From contig CALZMQ010000017.1 in assembly GCA_945788625.1 (NCBI GenBank), forward strand, positions 1 through 56,371: a stretch of DNA of 56,371 nt, read 5' to 3'. The stretch comes from an uncultured Woeseiaceae bacterium. Its GTDB lineage: Bacteria; Pseudomonadota; Gammaproteobacteria; Steroidobacterales; Woeseiaceae. The stretch's first letter is position 1. The number at the start of each line of letters is the position of its first letter. A program made the translations under genes and the position numbers. The notes under the pieces were generated by a model. It saw only the letters and a program-made list of their open reading frames with translations. It made no database searches and had not been told where the DNA came from. Shown piece after piece: positions 31,501 through 39,014 of the stretch.

Positions 31501-32193
31501 AATCCAGTTGCTGGCGTGATCGTAATAGAACTTGACGTCAGTGCCGGCGCCGAGCGACAAGGGGATGTTCGGCCCGTTGCGCTCCGCGTTCAAACCATAG
31601 TTTTCGTCCCACGTGCCGTTCAGTGCCGCCTTGTACTCCCAACTGCCGGCCGGCACGTTGAAGACGCCCTGCCAGACGACGTCATCGGCGTCGAAGCCGA
31701 GAAATGTCGCGCTGCACGAGGGGTCCCAGTCGCCGGGACAACCGAGCTCACTTTGCAGGCTGCCCGCAACGGTGACTGAGGTCGGCTGTACCAGCGGGGC
31801 ATCGTCGCTGACTATATGCGACACGTGATCGTAGCTGAACGTTATGGCCGTCGCGGCAGCGAGGCTCAGCGGGATGTTAGCGCCGGAGTCGCCGTAGCTC
31901 TCGTCCCAGGTGTCGTTCAGCGCAACCTTGTACTCCCAGTTTCCCGCCGGGATTACGAACGTCGCCGTCCAGGTCGTGCCATTGTCGATGAGTTCCGTGG
32001 CAGCACACTCGGGTTGCCAGTCGCCCGGACAGCCAAGCTCGGACTGCAGGCTGCCGACCAGGGCAACACTCGTGGGTGCGCCGGTGTGATTGGCAAACGC
32101 GGTCGGTGAAACCGACCATGCAAGAGCGAGGAAGAAGACTGCAACGTAGAAACGCGGCGACGACAGGTAGGTACTCGTATTCATGGCGGACAC
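28558..32193 (-). CDS. pulA: Secreted pullulanase with three N-terminal X25-type modules
   Basis: 1211-residue GH13 enzyme that cleaves alpha-1,6 links in pullulan and starch. Signal peptide about 1-34. Three tandem modules follow, each containing G-S-[LF]-QSELGCPGDW at about 47, 144 and 245, resembling the X25 modules of pullulanases and starch-binding proteins. Next come a pullulanase-associated domain, a CBM48-type segment (SPTVRVWAPTARSVNLHLF), the barrel with FNWCYDPYHY (classical YNWGYDP with Cys for Gly), the nucleophile region DGFRFDLMGHH, acid/base YGEGWNFGE and ASHDNETLF, and a C-terminal DUF3372-like domain. It should act outside the cytoplasm or at the cell surface. Its own promoter is likely within the 87-base gap upstream. 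Confidence 0.93.
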   Translation of the reverse strand: MSAMNTSTYLSSPRFYVAVFFLALAWSVSPTAFANHTGAPTSVALVGSLQSELGCPGDWQPECAATELIDNGTTWTATFVIPAGNWEYKVALNDTWDESYGDSGANIPLSLAAATAITFSYDHVSHIVSDDAPLVQPTSVTVAGSLQSELGCPGDWDPSCSATFLGFDADDVVWQGVFNVPAGSWEYKAALNGTWDENYGLNAERNGPNIPLSLGAGTDVKFYYDHASNWITDNQNSVIAVAPGSFQSELGCPGDWQPDCLRSWLQDPDGDGIYGFSTRDIPAGNYEVKVAHNESWNENYGAGGAQNGANIAFSVPNSGDLIVFTYDPVTHILDIGGELPIGNISEARAYWLSEDTLAWNVPADSEVRLHHSDDASLAVTNDGLEGGDSIVLTRSGVIDGAIADKFRHLAGLPAYTIGGGDLALVPGILKQQFAVAAVDANGDPVDATGVQPAGVLDDLYTYGGDLGVTFNGHSPTVRVWAPTARSVNLHLFDDSDNTNGPSAVLPMVADPATGTWDIQGDASWNGKYYLYEIEVYARHAGGIVTNLVTDPYSHSLSMDSKRTQIVNLSDHDLKPRRWDRLRKPRLKAPEDVAIYEMHVRDFSMHDDSVPELMRGTFKAFSLPYSRGTRHMRKLARAGMSHVHLLPSFDCASIPEDRSTHATPGDLSVYGPDSEEQQAAIDPIRDQDGFNWCYDPYHYTTPEGSYSTDPDGPQRILEFRQMVAGLNRIGLRVVMDVVYNHTSGSLQGEKSVLDKVVPDYYHRLNNAGSIETSSCCANTASEHNMMEKLMLDSLRTWATEYKVDGFRFDLMGHHSRANIEKARDMLQSLTKRDDGVDGSNIYIYGEGWNFGEVANDQRFVQATQINMGDNTGVGTFNDRLRDGVRGGGPFDSGIDHVRRQGFINGMYFDPNSENSGSAAELDELLRLADWIRIGLAGSIADYQFTDRFGNLVQARDVEYGGQGGAGYTSDPQEVINYAASHDNETLFDVSQYKLPRPTSSDDRVRVQNLANSILALSQGVPLFHAGQDMLRSKSMDRNSYNSGDWFNILDFSYTQNGWGRGLPPFGDNSANWPEQQSLLGDPTLGVDRQHIRRATRHMREMLRIRNSSKLFRLRTGQDVMERVEFHNTGPNQVPGLVVMSLRGHRNVEIVVLINASTEAQEFFLDTGEDCEFELHEIQEDSSDRVVREAGYDDDERTFYVPARTTAVFVADD

Positions 32194-32281
32194 CCCTGCG
32201 TGTTCGAATAATTGTTATCCCATCAACCGTATTGCCGCTCTCCGGGGGTGTCAACAGAATGTATTCGTATTCATATAGGCG

Positions 32282-32641
32282 TCAGTACGACTTGACCTTG
32301 ATCCAGTAAGCCGTGCCGTCTTCGTGCAAATAGGCCTCTACCACGCGACCCGCCTTGCAGTCTTGCTCGGTGCCAACGAGATTGGTTTTACCGGGACCGG
32401 TATCCACGTAGATCCGGGTCATTTCAGTTATCGCAATTGGTCGCTCAGTGTCTTTCACGAACAGCATGAAGCCGCTATCGTCGGCTTGCACGGAGCTGAT
32501 CTTGCCGAGGTATGACTTGACGTTGGAGACGCCTGGCGATTTCCCGATCGGGATGTAGCGTTCGGTCGCCGGGTGCGCATACGCGAGCGTTCCCGCCGCG
32601 ACACCCAGCAAGGTAATGACTGAAAGTACAGCTCGGCGCAT
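32282..32641 (-). CDS. Small secreted protein of unknown function
   Basis: 119 residues. Residues 1-22 are a clear signal peptide ending YAHP-like (GTLAYAHPATE). The mature part has about 95 residues, with SYLGKISSVQADDSGFMLFV and VEAYLHEDGTAYWIKVKSY suggesting a small beta-barrel/OB-like fold that might bind metal or ligand; I recognise no family. The ATG is one base after the end of the di-haem cytochrome gene, so the two are one operon and may act together in the periplasm. A single cysteine is left in the mature part. Confidence 0.8.
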   Translation of the reverse strand: MRRAVLSVITLLGVAAGTLAYAHPATERYIPIGKSPGVSNVKSYLGKISSVQADDSGFMLFVKDTERPIAITEMTRIYVDTGPGKTNLVGTEQDCKAGRVVEAYLHEDGTAYWIKVKSY

Positions 32642-32642
32642 G

Positions 32643-33986
32643 TCAATTCTCCATTCGGTTTTTTGCGGAGGTCATCGCCTCCCTGGCCGCACGCACGTAG
32701 CGAGCCGGGTTACGGCCGCTCAATGCGTCGTCGAGTTCACGCAGCGCGTCTTCGATATCGGACGCAGCTTTGGGATGCAGGCCGCCGCCACGCAGGACGT
32801 CAGCGCCGTCCTGCAGTTCGAAGGTCGCACGCAAAATCAGCGTGGCCTGTCGGTCGTTGGTTCTCGGGTATTTCATCGCTGTTTCCAGCAAGGCATCGCT
32901 TGCGCGCAGGTTTTCCAGTGCGTTGATGACACGCAGAAACGCCGCGACCGCGATCACCTGGGTCGCATCGAGGTTGATGCCACTTCCCGTGGCGCCAATG
33001 AGCAACTGCCCGGCCGGTGAATTGTTGAACGCATCGCCGTTGTAAAACGCGACCGCGCCTTCGATCGTCTCAACTGAATTGTTGTGGAAGAACGGACCCG
33101 TGTCGGCGGCCTCTACCAGCGTAGGAGTGTTGAACTCACCGGTGCCCGGGCTGCCGAAGCCATCGTCAGGCGGGTTCTTCTCGCCGGTCAGGTCGGCCGG
33201 CTGGTCCGGCAAGGCTTCCACGCCCGTATTGAAATTGAGGTTGCCGGCGCCGGGACCGAATATGGCGGGATCACCGTTCGCACCGGCGTTGGCGTGGCAG
33301 GCATTGCACTTGCCCAGCGTGTTGTCGAGGAAGATTTCCTGGCCGCGTGAAGCGATTACGCCCTGTAGATTCAACGGCAGCGCCAGTTCCTCCTGCCTGC
33401 CGAGCGATAGCTGGAAAGCCTCCAGGGCATCGAGTTCATCATCGGTGGGCAGGCGAAAATCGACACCGTCGATTCGATTCAGCGTCTTCGGGTAGTGTTG
33501 AATGACGGCGCCAACGGCGAACGACCGCAAGGTGCCGTCGCCCGGCGCGCCATCGCCCGACCAGCCGGTTCGCGGCCCGGCGTTGCTCGCAATCGACGTT
33601 CGCAACGCCAGCGTGTGTGGGACGCCACGCATGTTGAAGTTGTTCTCGAGATCGCCAAAGCCGTCCTGGTTCTCGAGGATCAAGGCGAGCTCGCGCATGA
33701 GAACCGGGTTCTCGAAGTTCGAGGCCAGCGCCGGATTGGATTCGGCGACGAACAACGTGTCGTCGTCATCCAGCGTGGCGACGAACGCCGGCGCGATGGC
33801 GAAATTGTCTTCGGCGCGGTGACACGACCCGCAGGTCCTGCCATTACCGGAGAACGTTTCGTTGAAAAAAAGATCCTCACCCTTAAGGACCAGCGCATCT
33901 TCCGGCGGCTCTACGGGTATCGTTTCGCAGGCACACACCAGCACGGCAGCACCGAGAATCCAGCAGCGGTAAATCGACCCAAGCAT
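32643..33986 (-). CDS. Di-haem cytochrome c peroxidase / MauG-family lipoprotein
   Basis: 447 residues. A lipoprotein-type signal (AAVLVCAC at about 13-20) points to anchoring in a periplasmic membrane face. Two CxxCH haem sites are present: CGSCH at 52-56 and CNACH near 230, the spacing seen in bacterial CcpA/MauG proteins. Conserved-looking segments are NMRGVPHTLALRTSI, FSGNGRTCGSC and FNTPTLVEAADTGPFFHN, the last typical of this family's C-terminal domain. Substrate could be peroxide or an oxidised protein or cofactor. No partner methylamine-type gene is visible; the next gene is the small secreted protein. Confidence 0.88.
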   Translation of the reverse strand: MLGSIYRCWILGAAVLVCACETIPVEPPEDALVLKGEDLFFNETFSGNGRTCGSCHRAEDNFAIAPAFVATLDDDDTLFVAESNPALASNFENPVLMRELALILENQDGFGDLENNFNMRGVPHTLALRTSIASNAGPRTGWSGDGAPGDGTLRSFAVGAVIQHYPKTLNRIDGVDFRLPTDDELDALEAFQLSLGRQEELALPLNLQGVIASRGQEIFLDNTLGKCNACHANAGANGDPAIFGPGAGNLNFNTGVEALPDQPADLTGEKNPPDDGFGSPGTGEFNTPTLVEAADTGPFFHNNSVETIEGAVAFYNGDAFNNSPAGQLLIGATGSGINLDATQVIAVAAFLRVINALENLRASDALLETAMKYPRTNDRQATLILRATFELQDGADVLRGGGLHPKAASDIEDALRELDDALSGRNPARYVRAAREAMTSAKNRMEN

Positions 33987-34156
33987 ATCGAATTCCTCAT
34001 CACGTGGACGCGATCATTCTGCCCCTATCGTTGCCGATAGAAAAGATCGAATTGCGTCGGCGAACCACGACACGCTTGAGAAACGGCGTCATGTTTATTC
34101 TTGAGCGCCAAAAAGAACCGTTTGGGAAAATTATCTGGAGCACTTATTCTGTGACG
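33987..34156. other. Intergenic region between cytochrome and decayed DUF418 gene
   Basis: No gene is supported here. A perfect six-base-pair hairpin CTATCG-TTGC-CGATAG lies at about 34025-34040. The stretch near 34090-34150 is less GC-rich than the flanks and may have held the promoter of the now decayed DUF418 gene. Confidence 0.4.
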
Positions 34157-34367
34157 ATGACTGCCGAACACTCATCCTTGCGCATCGAGGGCCTCGACCT
34201 CGCACGATTTTTCGCATTCGTCGGCATGGTCATCGTCAACTTCAAGATCGTCATGGGTGCGGGTGGCGACGGCGTTTTCCGTGATTGCTGTTGTTTACGC
34301 ATTGATCTGGTCACGCTATTTCAAGCGAGGACCGATTGAAGCGGCTATGCGGCGCATTGCGGGCTGA
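34157..34367 (+). pseudogene. Internally deleted DUF418-family membrane protein gene
   Basis: An ATG at 34157 opens a frame whose first ~37 residues (MTAEHSSLRIEGLDLARFFA then FVGMVIVNFKIVMGAG) match the N terminus of DUF418/YeiB-type membrane proteins. Around 34262 the match jumps to another frame, which reads AFSVIAVVYALIWSRYFKRG then PIEAAMRRIAG and a stop at 34365-34367, the usual C terminus of the same family. About 300 or more central codons are therefore missing and the two ends are out of frame. This is best explained by a large internal deletion. No product is expected. Confidence 0.75.
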
Positions 34368-34468
34368 TTGCCCTATCCTGCATGGCCGAGATAGAAATTC
34401 GGGTGCATTGGGGCTATCTTTTTAATATCACTCGAATATCTCCTAAATCCCGTGAGGCTCGACTAACA

Positions 34469-35704
34469 ATGAAAAAGGGCTCGGCGATACTCTTTGTTAC
34501 GGCTTTGCTACTTGCAAGCGGGGCGACCGTCGCGCAAGGCACGGCGGCGCCCAAGATCCCGCTCGGCGACCTGCCTACGCCCGCCGATGTCATGGCCGAA
34601 TACGCAGACGACCCACCCGTAGTTGCCGACGCAAAGCGCGCGGTCATTCTCGAAGTTCTGCAGAAAGTGCTAACCCGCGATTTGTACTCGACGGAAAACA
34701 TGCAGGGCGATGCGGCGGTAAAACAGGTATTCCAGGCGTACTACGCGGCCGAAAACTCCATCTATGCCCGCTATAGGGACAGCGTCGAATTCGACCAGGA
34801 GCGGCGGCGTCACGCATTCGGCTTCTACATGGATGATGGCGACGAAGCCGGACACATGGACGCGGCAGCGTTTCGCCTCGAGTTCTTCGATCGGCATATG
34901 CCGAGCTATGCGGCCTGGGTACGTACGCAAGGTGATGCCCGTAAACAGCAAATATCGGACGCAAAGATCGGCAAGCTACTCGACGGACTGGGGGCAATTG
35001 CCGGACCCGTTGGCGCCATACTGATCGTCGTCATTTTCCTGTTGGCCGCACGAGGCTGGCCACGCGGAATAGCCAGCCTCAGCGCAGATGGACGCGCAAT
35101 GGCTTTCGGCGGTACACCCTACACGATTGTCGGCTTGACCGGGCAGGTGCTGGAAACCAGGAAGGACGTTACTACGGAAATTTCCGGCGGTGGCGGCGGT
35201 GGCACCATTATTGATGGACGCGGCACCATCAATATCGATCCGATCGAGACGACAACGACAGTCGGGGACACAGTTTTTCTCGAGGACGACGACGGCAAGG
35301 AGTACGGCGTCCAGCTCACCGACTTCGACCTGATCGTACGAGCAGGCAACCGCCTCACAATTCAATTGTTCAAACGTAAAGGCGAAGACAGTGGCTGGCT
35401 CATGCACGCCTACAATCATTCGACGCGCGAACCGTTCCTGCAGAATGACGTCGCAAAACGACTATTACGGCCGTCGAAATCCTGGCTGCTGCTCACAATC
35501 CTCGGTTGGGTCGGCGCATGGAACCTCTTGTCGCTATTGCCGTCGGAGGGCGGTCTCGACTTTGGCGGAACGATTATATTCATCCTCGTCGCCGCAACGT
35601 GGGTCGAGTTTTTCAGGCGCGCCGTCGCGCACCTTCGATTCAAGCGGTTCAGGACTGGTGATGCCTACCGACAACTTGTCAGCAACCTGGCGCAAGAATC
35701 GTAA
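34469..35704 (+). CDS. Exported multi-pass membrane protein of unknown function
   Basis: 411 residues from the ATG at 34469 (MKKGSAILFVTALLLASGAT, a signal peptide); the frame to 34382 is unlikely. Residues ~27-175 are a helical, charged extracytoplasmic-type domain (IYARYRDSVEFDQERRRHAF). A TM helix at ~183-203 follows, then a beta-rich segment with a glycine run (EISGGGGGG) and ETTTTVGDTVFLEDDDGKEY, VRAGNRLTIQLFKRKG, similar in style to small beta domains in other membrane proteins that read GGGG...TT...FW/FL...DG.E. Two closely spaced TM helices (~340-385) end the protein. I do not recognise a family. It lies between two DUF418-like tails. Confidence 0.78.
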   Translation: MKKGSAILFVTALLLASGATVAQGTAAPKIPLGDLPTPADVMAEYADDPPVVADAKRAVILEVLQKVLTRDLYSTENMQGDAAVKQVFQAYYAAENSIYARYRDSVEFDQERRRHAFGFYMDDGDEAGHMDAAAFRLEFFDRHMPSYAAWVRTQGDARKQQISDAKIGKLLDGLGAIAGPVGAILIVVIFLLAARGWPRGIASLSADGRAMAFGGTPYTIVGLTGQVLETRKDVTTEISGGGGGGTIIDGRGTINIDPIETTTTVGDTVFLEDDDGKEYGVQLTDFDLIVRAGNRLTIQLFKRKGEDSGWLMHAYNHSTREPFLQNDVAKRLLRPSKSWLLLTILGWVGAWNLLSLLPSEGGLDFGGTIIFILVAATWVEFFRRAVAHLRFKRFRTGDAYRQLVSNLAQES

Positions 35705-35719
35705 ATACGTATTCGGAAC

Positions 35720-35826
35720 GTATCCGGATTCTCGCTGTTGCTTTGCCTGGCAGCACCCTTATTGGCGCATGCGCGCAGAACTCACCGCCCGAGCCGATTG
35801 AAGCTGTGATACGGCGTAGTGCGGGC
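35720..35826 (+). pseudogene. Possible second DUF418 C-terminal remnant
   Basis: CCGATTGAAGC at 35794-35804 and the following bases to GTGCGGGC match the end of the deleted DUF418 gene (34332-34364) at about 29 of 35 positions; GCTGTTGCTTT upstream pairs with GCTGTTGTTTA there. Translation gives PEPIEAVIRRSAG against GPIEAAMRRIAG. The spacing between matches differs by about 17 bases and there is no intact start. Homology is plausible, not proven; chance similarity of a short stretch remains possible. Confidence 0.35.
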
Positions 35827-35851
35827 CAGAAAAAGGCCAGGGATTTGTCGC

Positions 35852-35882
35852 GGCGAAAAAGGGATCCGACCCCTTTATCGCC
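35852..35882. repeat. Hairpin with GGGATCCGACCCC core
   Basis: GGCGAAAAAGGG (35852-35863) and CCCTTTATCGCC (35871-35882) pair at 11 of 12 positions around the seven-base loop ATCCGAC. The loop and inner arms share the GGGGTCGGAT core seen at the first bases of the window. It lies upstream of the Tat dehydrogenase-subunit gene. It could serve as a transcript end, but no T-run follows; a REP-like dispersed element is the more likely reading. Confidence 0.45.
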
Positions 35883-35945
35883 TCGTTCCTTGTACAGTGC
35901 CCCTGCCGATTGTGAACAAGAACAAGACTCCCAAGGAGCATGCCA

Positions 35946-36449
35946 ATGCACGATTCGCAAATTACCCGACGCCGGTTCGTTCTGACCGCGGTAGCCGCAT
36001 CCACTGTCGCCGTGGCGCCCGCAAGCTGGCTGCCGGAAAACATTGCCCGGGCTGATGGCACGGATGACGCGGCCCTGACACGGTTAGCACGTCTGTTGTT
36101 TCCGCACGCAGGACTCGCCGATACCGTCTATGCCGATGTAATGGAAATTCTGTTTACGACGTTCGAGTCTGATCCGGCCAAAGCGCAACTGCTGGACACA
36201 GCCGCGTCCGCGCTGGACGCGCAGGTGAACGGCAACTGGTTCGATGCCGACGAAGACAGCCAGATTTCGGCGATCAGGAACATCGAGGGCGAAGTATTCT
36301 TCGCGGCCATTCTGGCGGGAGTGCGTGGCATCTTCTACTACCATCCTGGTGTCTGGGCTCACATCGATTACCCGGGTTCGTCCAAGGAGCACGGTGGCTA
36401 CAAGCACCGTGGCTTCAACGACATCGGCTGGCTTCCGGAGGGTGAGTGA
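35946..36449 (+). CDS. Tat-signal small subunit, gluconate 2-dehydrogenase subunit 3 family
   Basis: 167 residues from the ATG at 35946, with AAGGAG seven bases upstream; the ATG at 35940 is too close to it. MHDSQITRRRFVLTAVAAST is a twin-arginine signal. The mature part (LARLLFPHAGLADTVYADVM, then FAAILAGVRGIFYYHPGVW and HGGYKHRGFNDIGW) follows the subunit-III pattern of GMC-type membrane dehydrogenases. This subunit is thought to let the flavoprotein hitch-hike through the Tat pore. Its stop overlaps the next start (TGATG). No third, cytochrome c subunit follows directly. Confidence 0.88.
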   Translation: MHDSQITRRRFVLTAVAASTVAVAPASWLPENIARADGTDDAALTRLARLLFPHAGLADTVYADVMEILFTTFESDPAKAQLLDTAASALDAQVNGNWFDADEDSQISAIRNIEGEVFFAAILAGVRGIFYYHPGVWAHIDYPGSSKEHGGYKHRGFNDIGWLPEGE

Positions 36450-37981
36450 TGGCGAAGCAATACGCACTTGACGACGCGTCTGTCGTCGTCGTCATAGGCT
36501 CCGGGGCGGGTGGCGGAACGGTCGCGAACGAACTGGCACAGAAGGGAATTGACGTCGTCTGCCTCGAAGCCGGATCGCGGCTGACGCTGGCCGACGTTGA
36601 AAACAATCCACCTGCGATGGACGCAAAGATGGGCTGGTACGACAAACGTATCGGCGCATTCCTGTGGGTCTGCAAAACGGTGGGCGGAACAACCATGCGC
36701 TGGTCGGGTATTTCTCCGCGTTTGCAGGAGCACGAGTTTCGGGTGCTGACAAGCTACGGGCAGATCGACGCAGGCACCTCACTCATCGACTGGCCGGTCA
36801 CGCTCGAGGAACTGGCGCCCTATTACGACCGTGCCGAGTCGAAGATGGGCGTATCCGGTACGCATGGCATTCCACCATCCGAAGAGAGCAACAATTACAA
36901 GGTGTTCAAAGCCGGTGCACTTCGCGCGGGCTACAAGCAGGTCACGAGCGAACGGTTGGCGATCAATCCTGTTGCCCGCGACGGGCGGCCCGGGTGCCAG
37001 CAAATAAGTTTCTGTCACTCCGGATGCGCGATCGGCGCCAAGTGGTCGACGTTGTATACGGAGATTCCCAAAGCCGAACGAACCGGTCACTTCGAGCTGC
37101 GGGCCAATTCGATGGCAGTGCGTATCGAGCACGACAAGACCGGCAAAGTCACCGGTGTTATTTATCGGGATCAAGGTGGCGAATTGCACGAACAGAAAGC
37201 GCGCGCTGTCTGCATTGCCGGCAACGTCGTCGAGACGGCGAGAATCCTGCTGAACTCGGAATCGGCGCTGTTTCCGCAGGGGCTCGCCAATTCGTCCGGT
37301 CAGGTTGGGCGTAACTACATGCGCCACACCTTCGGCTCCGCAATAGCCGTCATGCCGAAACCCGTGAACCTGCACCGTGGCGCACGCCAGACAGGGGTCT
37401 TGTTCGATGAACAGCATCATGACCCGAGTCGCGGTTTCGCCGGCGGCTACCAGTTGCAGGCGATTGGCCTCAATCCGCACTCGATTTCGAACAGCATTGG
37501 CGACTGGGGAACCGGGCACACGGAATTCATGCAGAATTACACGAAGCTGGCCGCCCTGTTCATCACGGGTGAGGACCCGCCGGAAGCGGACAATCGCATA
37601 TCGCTGCATCCGACAGAGAAAGATGCCAACGATTTGCCGGTCCCTGTCATCGAATACCGCAACCACGCCAACACCGATGCGATGCGCGACCATGCGATCG
37701 CTGCCAGCCGTCGGATTTACGAATCACTGGGCGCGACGCACTTCTGGGGCGGCGACGCCCCGGTCGGCTGCCACAACATGGGCGTTGCAAGAATGAGCGC
37801 GGACCCGAAGGACGGCGTCACCAATCGCTGGGGGCAGGCACACGACGTACCGAACGTGTTCGTGAGCGACGGCAGCGTGTTCAGTTCGAGCGGGGCCGGA
37901 AACCCGACGCTGACGATCGTGGCGCTCGCTATCCGTCAGGCCGATCACATCGCCGAGCGCATGAAACGCAAGATGCTCTAG
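36449..37981 (+). CDS. GMC-family FAD oxidoreductase (large dehydrogenase subunit)
   Basis: 510 residues, starting at the ATG at 36449, which overlaps the previous stop by one base. FAD-binding Rossmann motif VVVVIGSGAGGGTVANEL is at about 11-28 and the ADP-ribose acidic residue follows in CLEAGSRL. The middle has GGTTMRWSG near 75 and the C terminus has NMGVARM, VFVSDGSVFSSSGAGNPTLT, the FAD/active-site region of the glucose-methanol-choline family. No own signal peptide, in keeping with export together with the Tat small subunit. Oxidises an alcohol or sugar in the periplasm and passes electrons to the respiratory chain; exact substrate unknown. Confidence 0.93.
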   Translation: MAKQYALDDASVVVVIGSGAGGGTVANELAQKGIDVVCLEAGSRLTLADVENNPPAMDAKMGWYDKRIGAFLWVCKTVGGTTMRWSGISPRLQEHEFRVLTSYGQIDAGTSLIDWPVTLEELAPYYDRAESKMGVSGTHGIPPSEESNNYKVFKAGALRAGYKQVTSERLAINPVARDGRPGCQQISFCHSGCAIGAKWSTLYTEIPKAERTGHFELRANSMAVRIEHDKTGKVTGVIYRDQGGELHEQKARAVCIAGNVVETARILLNSESALFPQGLANSSGQVGRNYMRHTFGSAIAVMPKPVNLHRGARQTGVLFDEQHHDPSRGFAGGYQLQAIGLNPHSISNSIGDWGTGHTEFMQNYTKLAALFITGEDPPEADNRISLHPTEKDANDLPVPVIEYRNHANTDAMRDHAIAASRRIYESLGATHFWGGDAPVGCHNMGVARMSADPKDGVTNRWGQAHDVPNVFVSDGSVFSSSGAGNPTLTIVALAIRQADHIAERMKRKML

Positions 37982-38967
37982 TGAGGTCGCGGCGGCTATT
38001 CGTACTCCTCGCTCTCGTAGCTCACTTAGCCGCCTGCGCGCCGAACTCACCACAGCCACCGGTAACCGGACTGTCGGTCCTGACATTAAACCTGCACACC
38101 TACCAGGAAGGTCGCGCAACAGATACGCCGGAATCCGAACTGACCGATACGTTGGCGCAGCAGCGCATCGACGCCTACGCGCCCATCTTCGATCGAATCG
38201 CAGCAGGAATCGTCGAACTCGACCCCGATGTCATCTGTTTCCAGGAAGTGGGCGAATGGCGCGGCAGCACACGCAGCGAAAGTGAGTCAGTGCGCTTCGG
38301 CGCGACTGACAGCAACATGGTCAACCAGGTTCTGTCGCGCCTTCCCGACCGGCAGTACCACTACTTCATGGACTGGTCGCATTACGGCTGGGACGTCTGG
38401 CTCGAGGGTTCTGCAATCTTAAGCAAGTACCCGCTGCGTCGGACGGAAGCCCGTTTCATCAGCCGCCCCGGGAACAGCCGACTCGACTTCTGGAAGTCGC
38501 GCAAAGTCCCGATGGCCAGTATCGATGTGCCCGGGATCGGCGGCGTCACGATCTTCTCCGTGCATGCCGGCTGGTGGGACGATCTGGAGGAACCTTTCCA
38601 GGAACAGTATCGGCGCCTGCTCAGCTGGGCTGCGGAAGTCAAAGAACCGGCATCGGCGACCATATTGTGTGGCGATTTCAATATTCCGGCCGGCAGCTCA
38701 ATGTATCTCTCCATGATTGACGGCACGGGCTACGCCGATCAATACGCGCGGGCCAATCCCGACGGCATGCTCGACGCGACCATCGGCGGCGGCGCGGACG
38801 GCTGGGAGGACAGCGACTCGGGCAAGCGCATCGACTACATACTGATGAACGACGACAGTTCACTCGAGGTCGCGCGTGCGCGGCGCGTGTTTACCGAGGC
38901 ATACCTCGGCCGCGTGTCGGACCACGTCGGCGTCTTTGCCGAATTCAGGATAAAGGCACGGAAATAG
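37981..38967 (+). CDS. Endonuclease/exonuclease/phosphatase-family lipoprotein
   Basis: 328 residues from a GTG at 37981 that overlaps the oxidoreductase stop (TAGTG). The N terminus VRSRRLFVLLALVAHLAAC is a lipoprotein signal with cysteine at about 19. The mature protein has the EEP fold: LTLNLHTYQEG, FQEVGEW (metal glutamate), a mid segment WDVWLEGSAILSKYPL, CGDFNIPAG (catalytic Asp/Asn) and SDHVGVFAEF (final histidine). Such extracytoplasmic enzymes may hydrolyse nucleic acids, sphingomyelin or phosphoinositide-like phosphodiesters. Its tight coupling to a GMC dehydrogenase is notable and unexplained. Confidence 0.9.
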   Translation: MRSRRLFVLLALVAHLAACAPNSPQPPVTGLSVLTLNLHTYQEGRATDTPESELTDTLAQQRIDAYAPIFDRIAAGIVELDPDVICFQEVGEWRGSTRSESESVRFGATDSNMVNQVLSRLPDRQYHYFMDWSHYGWDVWLEGSAILSKYPLRRTEARFISRPGNSRLDFWKSRKVPMASIDVPGIGGVTIFSVHAGWWDDLEEPFQEQYRRLLSWAAEVKEPASATILCGDFNIPAGSSMYLSMIDGTGYADQYARANPDGMLDATIGGGADGWEDSDSGKRIDYILMNDDSSLEVARARRVFTEAYLGRVSDHVGVFAEFRIKARK

Positions 38968-38984
38968 GTCTTCGTACGAGCCAG

Positions 38985-39011
38985 ATGGGTGTCAGGTTCG
39001 TGATTTATTGC
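38985..39011. repeat. Short GGTGTCAGGTTCGTGATTTA tag between convergent genes
   Basis: The 47-base gap between the EEP lipoprotein and the convergent orphan lipoprotein contains GGTGTCAGGTTCGTGATTTA (38988-39007). Its layout resembles the GGGGTCGGATTTATTTT tag at the start of the window: GG-GTC-G-T then an AT-rich end. I place it tentatively in the same dispersed class. No terminator stem is evident. Confidence 0.25.
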
Positions 39012-39014
39012 CGA

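Noticed and set aside
32194..32281. Extra small gene upstream of pullulanase
   Set aside because: Open frames here are short, lack ribosome-binding sites and overlap the likely pullulanase promoter.
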